Shown in pieces: positions 61,147 through 64,000 of a stretch of 64,000 nucleotides of DNA (position 1 is the first letter of the stretch; each line of letters begins with the position of its first letter). The position numbers and the translations under genes were made by a program. The stretch is from Tropicimonas_B omnivorans (GTDB lineage: Bacteria; Pseudomonadota; Alphaproteobacteria; Rhodobacterales; Rhodobacteraceae). The notes beneath the pieces are model-generated. The model worked only from the letters and a program-made list of their open reading frames with translations, did no database searches and was not told the DNA's origin. Location: positions 620,001 through 684,000 of the forward strand of contig NZ_JAVRHL010000001.1 in the NCBI RefSeq assembly GCF_031846565.1, given 5' to 3'.

Positions 61147-61713
61147 TTAGCCCCCTGTCCCCATCGCCGCGACCTCGGACAGGAGGGCGCGGGCGTCCTC
61201 GCCGTTCCAGTCGGCGATGCCGGAGAGCCGGCCGATCTCGCGGCCAGACCCGTCCAGGATGATTGTCAGGGGAAGCTGGCGGACGCCGGCGGTGCGGGAC
61301 AGGATCCGGTCGGCATCGAGAAGGACGGGCAGATCGCCCGCGCCCGTCTCGGAGAGGAACCGCTCGACGGCCGGCGGGGCATTCCGTCCGCTCGCGACCG
61401 TGACCACGGCGACGTTGCCGGCGCTTTCGGGATCGGCGGCGAGGGCGGCGAGGGACGGCATCTCCTCCCGGCAGGGCGCGCACCATGTGGCCCAGAAGTT
61501 CAGCAGGACCGGACGGCCGGACCAGTCGGACAGGCGTGCCGTGCCGCCATCGAGGCGCGCGACCTCGGCCTCGGGCGCCAGCGCCTCGGGTGTCCCCTCG
61601 GGGCGTTCGATGCCGTCCATGTCCCCGGTCAGGAGCGCGGACACATCTGCCGAGCCCGTGTTTGCCATGACCGCCGCCAGAATGTAGATCGTGGCCGATA
61701 GCGCATGCCTCAT
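61147..61713 (-). CDS. TlpA-like thiol-disulfide oxidoreductase
   Basis: A 188-residue thioredoxin-fold protein with an N-terminal signal or anchor (residues 3-22) and the redox motif FWATWCAPCREEMPSL, C78 and C81. PLTIILDGSGREIGRLSG is the cis-Pro and beta-hairpin region. TlpA proteins keep periplasmic thiols reduced, for example in cytochrome c or oxidase assembly. It is divergent from argH, 38 bp between starts, an arrangement seen in other Rhodobacteraceae. Confidence 0.92.
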   Translation of the reverse strand: MRHALSATIYILAAVMANTGSADVSALLTGDMDGIERPEGTPEALAPEAEVARLDGGTARLSDWSGRPVLLNFWATWCAPCREEMPSLAALAADPESAGNVAVVTVASGRNAPPAVERFLSETGAGDLPVLLDADRILSRTAGVRQLPLTIILDGSGREIGRLSGIADWNGEDARALLSEVAAMGTGG

Positions 61714-61751
61714 GCGGTTCCTCGCCTCATTTTTCCAGTTTCGGAGCGCCC

Positions 61752-63176
61752 ATGTCCGGTCCCGACCTCGATCCCGCCAACGGCACCCCGCCCAAGGCCG
61801 CCAACCAGATGTGGGGCGGCCGGTTCTCCAGCGGGCCCGACGCCATCATGGAGGCGATCAACGCCTCGATCTCCTATGATCAGAGGCTCGCCGCGCAGGA
61901 CGTGGAAGGCTCGCGCGCCCATGCCGCGATGCTCGCGAGCCAGGGCATCATCAGCGATAGCGACGCCACCGCGATCCGGGAAGGTCTTCTCACGGTGTTG
62001 TCAGAGATCGAGGACGGCAAGCTCGCCTTCTCCGCCGCGCTCGAAGACATCCACATGAACGTCGAGGCGCGCCTGAAGGACCTGATCGGCGAACCGGCCG
62101 GCCGGCTCCACACCGCCCGCAGCCGCAACGACCAGGTGGCGACGGATTTCCGCCTCTGGGTCCGGGACCAGTGCGACGCCGCCATCGAGGGGCTGCGCGC
62201 CGTCCAGCGCGCGCTCCTGGGGCAGGCGGAGGCCGGGGCGGACTGGGTGATGCCCGGATTTACCCATCTTCAGACCGCGCAGCCGGTCACCTGGGGCCAC
62301 CACATGCTGGCCTATGTCGAGATGTTGGGCCGCGATGCGGGCCGCTTTGCCGATGCGCGCGCCCGGATGAACGAGTGCCCGCTCGGCGCCGCCGCCCTCG
62401 CCGGGACGTCCTTCCCGATCGATCGGCACGCCACGGCCGAGGCCCTCGGTTTCGACCGGCCCTGCGCCAACTCGCTCGACGCCGTGTCCGACCGGGATTT
62501 CGCGCTGGAGTTCCTCGGCGCCGCCTCGATTTCGGCGATGCACCTGTCGCGGCTGGCCGAGGAGCTGGTGATCTGGTCCTCCGCGCAGTTCCGGTTCGTG
62601 ACCATGTCCGATCGCTGGTCCACCGGCTCCTCGATCATGCCGCAGAAGAAGAACCCGGATGCCGCCGAGCTCCTGCGCGCCAAGATCGGCCGCATCGTCG
62701 GTGCGAACGTGGCGCTTTTGACGGTGATGAAGGGGCTGCCGCTCGCCTATTCGAAGGACATGCAGGAAGACAAGGAGCAGGTCTTCGATGCCGCGGACAA
62801 CTACCTGCTGTCGCTCTCGGCCATGTCCGGAATGGTCGCCGACATGACGGCGAACAGGGGGTCTCTCGAAGCCGCGGCCTCGGCCGGCTTCTCCACCGCC
62901 ACGGACCTCGCCGATTGGCTCGTGCGCGAGGCCGGACTGCCGTTCCGGGATGCGCACCATGTGACCGGCTCCCTCGTCGCCCTCGCGGAGAAGGAGGGCT
63001 GCGGTCTGGAAGACCTCTCGCTGGTCGCGATGAAGGAGGTCGACTCGCGGATCGACGAGGGCGTCTTCGGCGTGCTCGGCGTCGCCAGCTCCGTGGCCAG
63101 CCGGACGTCCTATGGTGGCACCGCGCCGGACCGGGTGCGGGAGCAGGTTGCGCTCTGGTCGGAGCGGATCGGATGA
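61752..63176 (+). CDS. argH: Argininosuccinate lyase
   Basis: ArgH cleaves argininosuccinate to arginine and fumarate. The 474-residue protein has MWGGRFSSGPD near the start, HTARSRNDQVATD, GFTHLQTAQPVTWGH and the signature loop TGSSIMPQKKNPDAAEL with the catalytic Ser. It belongs to the fumarase/aspartase superfamily. Its TGA overlaps the start of a small lipoprotein gene by 4 bases. Confidence 0.97.
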   Translation: MSGPDLDPANGTPPKAANQMWGGRFSSGPDAIMEAINASISYDQRLAAQDVEGSRAHAAMLASQGIISDSDATAIREGLLTVLSEIEDGKLAFSAALEDIHMNVEARLKDLIGEPAGRLHTARSRNDQVATDFRLWVRDQCDAAIEGLRAVQRALLGQAEAGADWVMPGFTHLQTAQPVTWGHHMLAYVEMLGRDAGRFADARARMNECPLGAAALAGTSFPIDRHATAEALGFDRPCANSLDAVSDRDFALEFLGAASISAMHLSRLAEELVIWSSAQFRFVTMSDRWSTGSSIMPQKKNPDAAELLRAKIGRIVGANVALLTVMKGLPLAYSKDMQEDKEQVFDAADNYLLSLSAMSGMVADMTANRGSLEAAASAGFSTATDLADWLVREAGLPFRDAHHVTGSLVALAEKEGCGLEDLSLVAMKEVDSRIDEGVFGVLGVASSVASRTSYGGTAPDRVREQVALWSERIG

Positions 63177-63364
63177 GGGGCGCCGCGCTGCTTCTCGTGC
63201 TGGGGCTGGCCGCCTGCGGCGTCGGTGGTGAGCCGGAGCGGCCGGGCGGCAGCGGGGCCTTCGAGTCCCCGGCGATCCAGAACGGGATCGAGCCAGGCGT
63301 GTCCTCTCCCTCCATCACCCGGCCGGACGTGATCGAGGTCGGTGTGGACGAGGCGCCCGCATGA
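63173..63364 (+). CDS. Small lipoprotein downstream of argH
   Basis: A 63-residue protein with signal peptide and lipobox LAAC (C15), then a short Gly/Pro-rich, low-complexity mature part of about 48 residues. It overlaps argH by 4 bases (ATGA). In many proteobacteria a small lipoprotein lies between argH and lysA; no lysA follows here. Function unknown. Confidence 0.75.
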   Translation: MRGAALLLVLGLAACGVGGEPERPGGSGAFESPAIQNGIEPGVSSPSITRPDVIEVGVDEAPA

Positions 63365-63437
63365 AGATTGCCCGGATGCGCTGCCCTTCCTTGAGCGACG
63401 TGGCAGCGCGTCCGGTCGTGCCTCGGAAGGATGCATT

Positions 63438-63641
63438 ATGAGCCGATTTGTCTGCATCGCCCTGATCCTCGCGCTCGCCGGCTGCGGTGGTGCCGGGGCA
63501 CCCAGAAACGATCCGTTCGGAGCGAAGCGGGATCCCGTCTCCGTTTCCGGGACGGTGAAGGCCGGCTATGCCAGCGAGCGGCCGGGCTTCGGCGGCGGTC
63601 TGGTCACCGGCGGGGATGTCATCGTCTCAATGACGCCCTGA
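63438..63641 (+). CDS. Second small lipoprotein
   Basis: A 67-residue protein with lipobox LAGC (C16) and a short mature region including VSVSGTVKAGYASERPGFGGGLVTGGDVIV, whose Gly-rich beta-hairpin-like repeat is GYA..RPGFGGG. ATG at 63438 follows GAAGGA by 7 nt. It lies 73 bp after the first lipoprotein and may share its operon. No family is recognised. Confidence 0.7.
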   Translation: MSRFVCIALILALAGCGGAGAPRNDPFGAKRDPVSVSGTVKAGYASERPGFGGGLVTGGDVIVSMTP

Positions 63642-63647
63642 GCAGCG

Positions 63648-64000
63648 TCACGCCCGGTCTATCGGCCCGGCATGGCCCATCGCGCGGTCGGTCCCGTCGG
63701 TCAGTTCGTCGAGGTCCGCTTCGAGCCTCGCCCGGAGGACCTCCATCTCTGCGGGATCTGTGCGCCGCCCGATCTCGCCCCATCTCTTCCAGACCATGCG
63801 GCCGGCGCCGCCGGGCTTCGGCACGATGAGCCGGTCCCACGAGGGCAGGGTGGAGTATCGCTCCACGGAATAGCTCCACATGAAGATCGGCGCGCCGGTC
63901 ACGCGTGCCCAGTCGACCGCCACGGACGACATCCGGCGCGCAGGGCCGATCGGTCCGTCGCAGGCGATGCCGAAGGAGGCGCCCGCTCTCGCGGCGCGGG
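63648..64000 (-). CDS. DUF374 lysophospholipid acyltransferase-family protein, C-terminal part
   Basis: The frame stays open to the right edge, so the gene is cut by the window; about 117 residues are visible. The segment ACDGPIGPARRMSSVAVDWARVTGAPIF matches the DUF374 block (DGPxGP, then ATGAPI), followed by WSYSVERYSTLPSWDRLIVPKPGG. Members are inner-membrane acyltransferase-like proteins of uncertain substrate. It converges on the second small lipoprotein gene with 6 bp between. Confidence 0.82.
   Translation of the reverse strand, partial: RAARAGASFGIACDGPIGPARRMSSVAVDWARVTGAPIFMWSYSVERYSTLPSWDRLIVPKPGGAGRMVWKRWGEIGRRTDPAEMEVLRARLEADLDELTDGTDRAMGHAGPIDRA

Overview
The window is a 64 kb stretch of high-GC alphaproteobacterial chromosome. 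It looks like core chromosome of a flagellated member of the Rhodobacteraceae (Roseobacter side of Rhodobacterales). The evidence is a pckA-chvI-chvG-hprK-rapZ-EIIA(Man)-HPr block, a hemD/mitofilin/HemY block, FlaF and FlbT next to a single flagellin, CtrA-like promoter boxes (paired TTAA/TTAG at 7-bp spacing), a GANTC-rich region before dnaA, and ubiE-ubiB-mutM-rpsT-dnaA-dnaN-recF. No insertion sequence, prophage, CRISPR array or rRNA is visible. Genes are tightly packed, often with 1-8 base overlaps, and no gene appears frameshifted. Long antisense frames are a by-product of GC-rich codon use.
Layout. 1-1295: end of an aldose 1-epimerase and a TauE/SafE exporter. 1336-7795: ATP-dependent PEP carboxykinase, divergent from the ChvI/ChvG two-component system, then HPr kinase, RapZ, EIIA(Man) and HPr, a regulatory phosphotransferase system. 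7822-13389: acyltransferase, 3-hydroxybutyryl-CoA dehydrogenase, a DUF6473 protein, hemC, hemE, EVE and YciI proteins. 13459-18287: tsaD, hemD, a mitofilin-like protein and a HemY/LapB-like protein. 18331-18406: tRNA-Thr(CGT).
18519-48955 is one continuous flagellar island. It holds the hook and filament-junction genes (flgE, flgK, flgL), P- and L-rings (flgI, flgH, flgA), rod (flgB, flgC, flgF, flgG, fliE), MS ring (fliF), export gate and ATPase (flhA, flhB, fliP, fliQ, fliR, fliH, fliI), two FliL-like genes, motor genes (motA, motB, a motE-like gene), a dedicated transglycosylase, rod-binding FlgJ, hook-length protein FliK, hook cap FlgD, flagellin and its regulators FlaF and FlbT. fliG, fliM, fliD and fliS are not in the window. 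The least understood member is a 647-residue secreted protein encoded between motA and the transglycosylase.
48966-53488: ubiB, ubiE, mutM, an enoyl-CoA hydratase and rpsT. 53489-54220 is a 732-bp non-coding region before dnaA, possibly the chromosome origin. It lacks canonical DnaA boxes but has seven GANTC (CcrM) sites within 335 bp. 54221-61108: dnaA, dnaN, recF, a LysE-family exporter and gyrB. 61147-64000: a TlpA-like thioredoxin, argH, two tiny lipoproteins and the end of a DUF374 acyltransferase.
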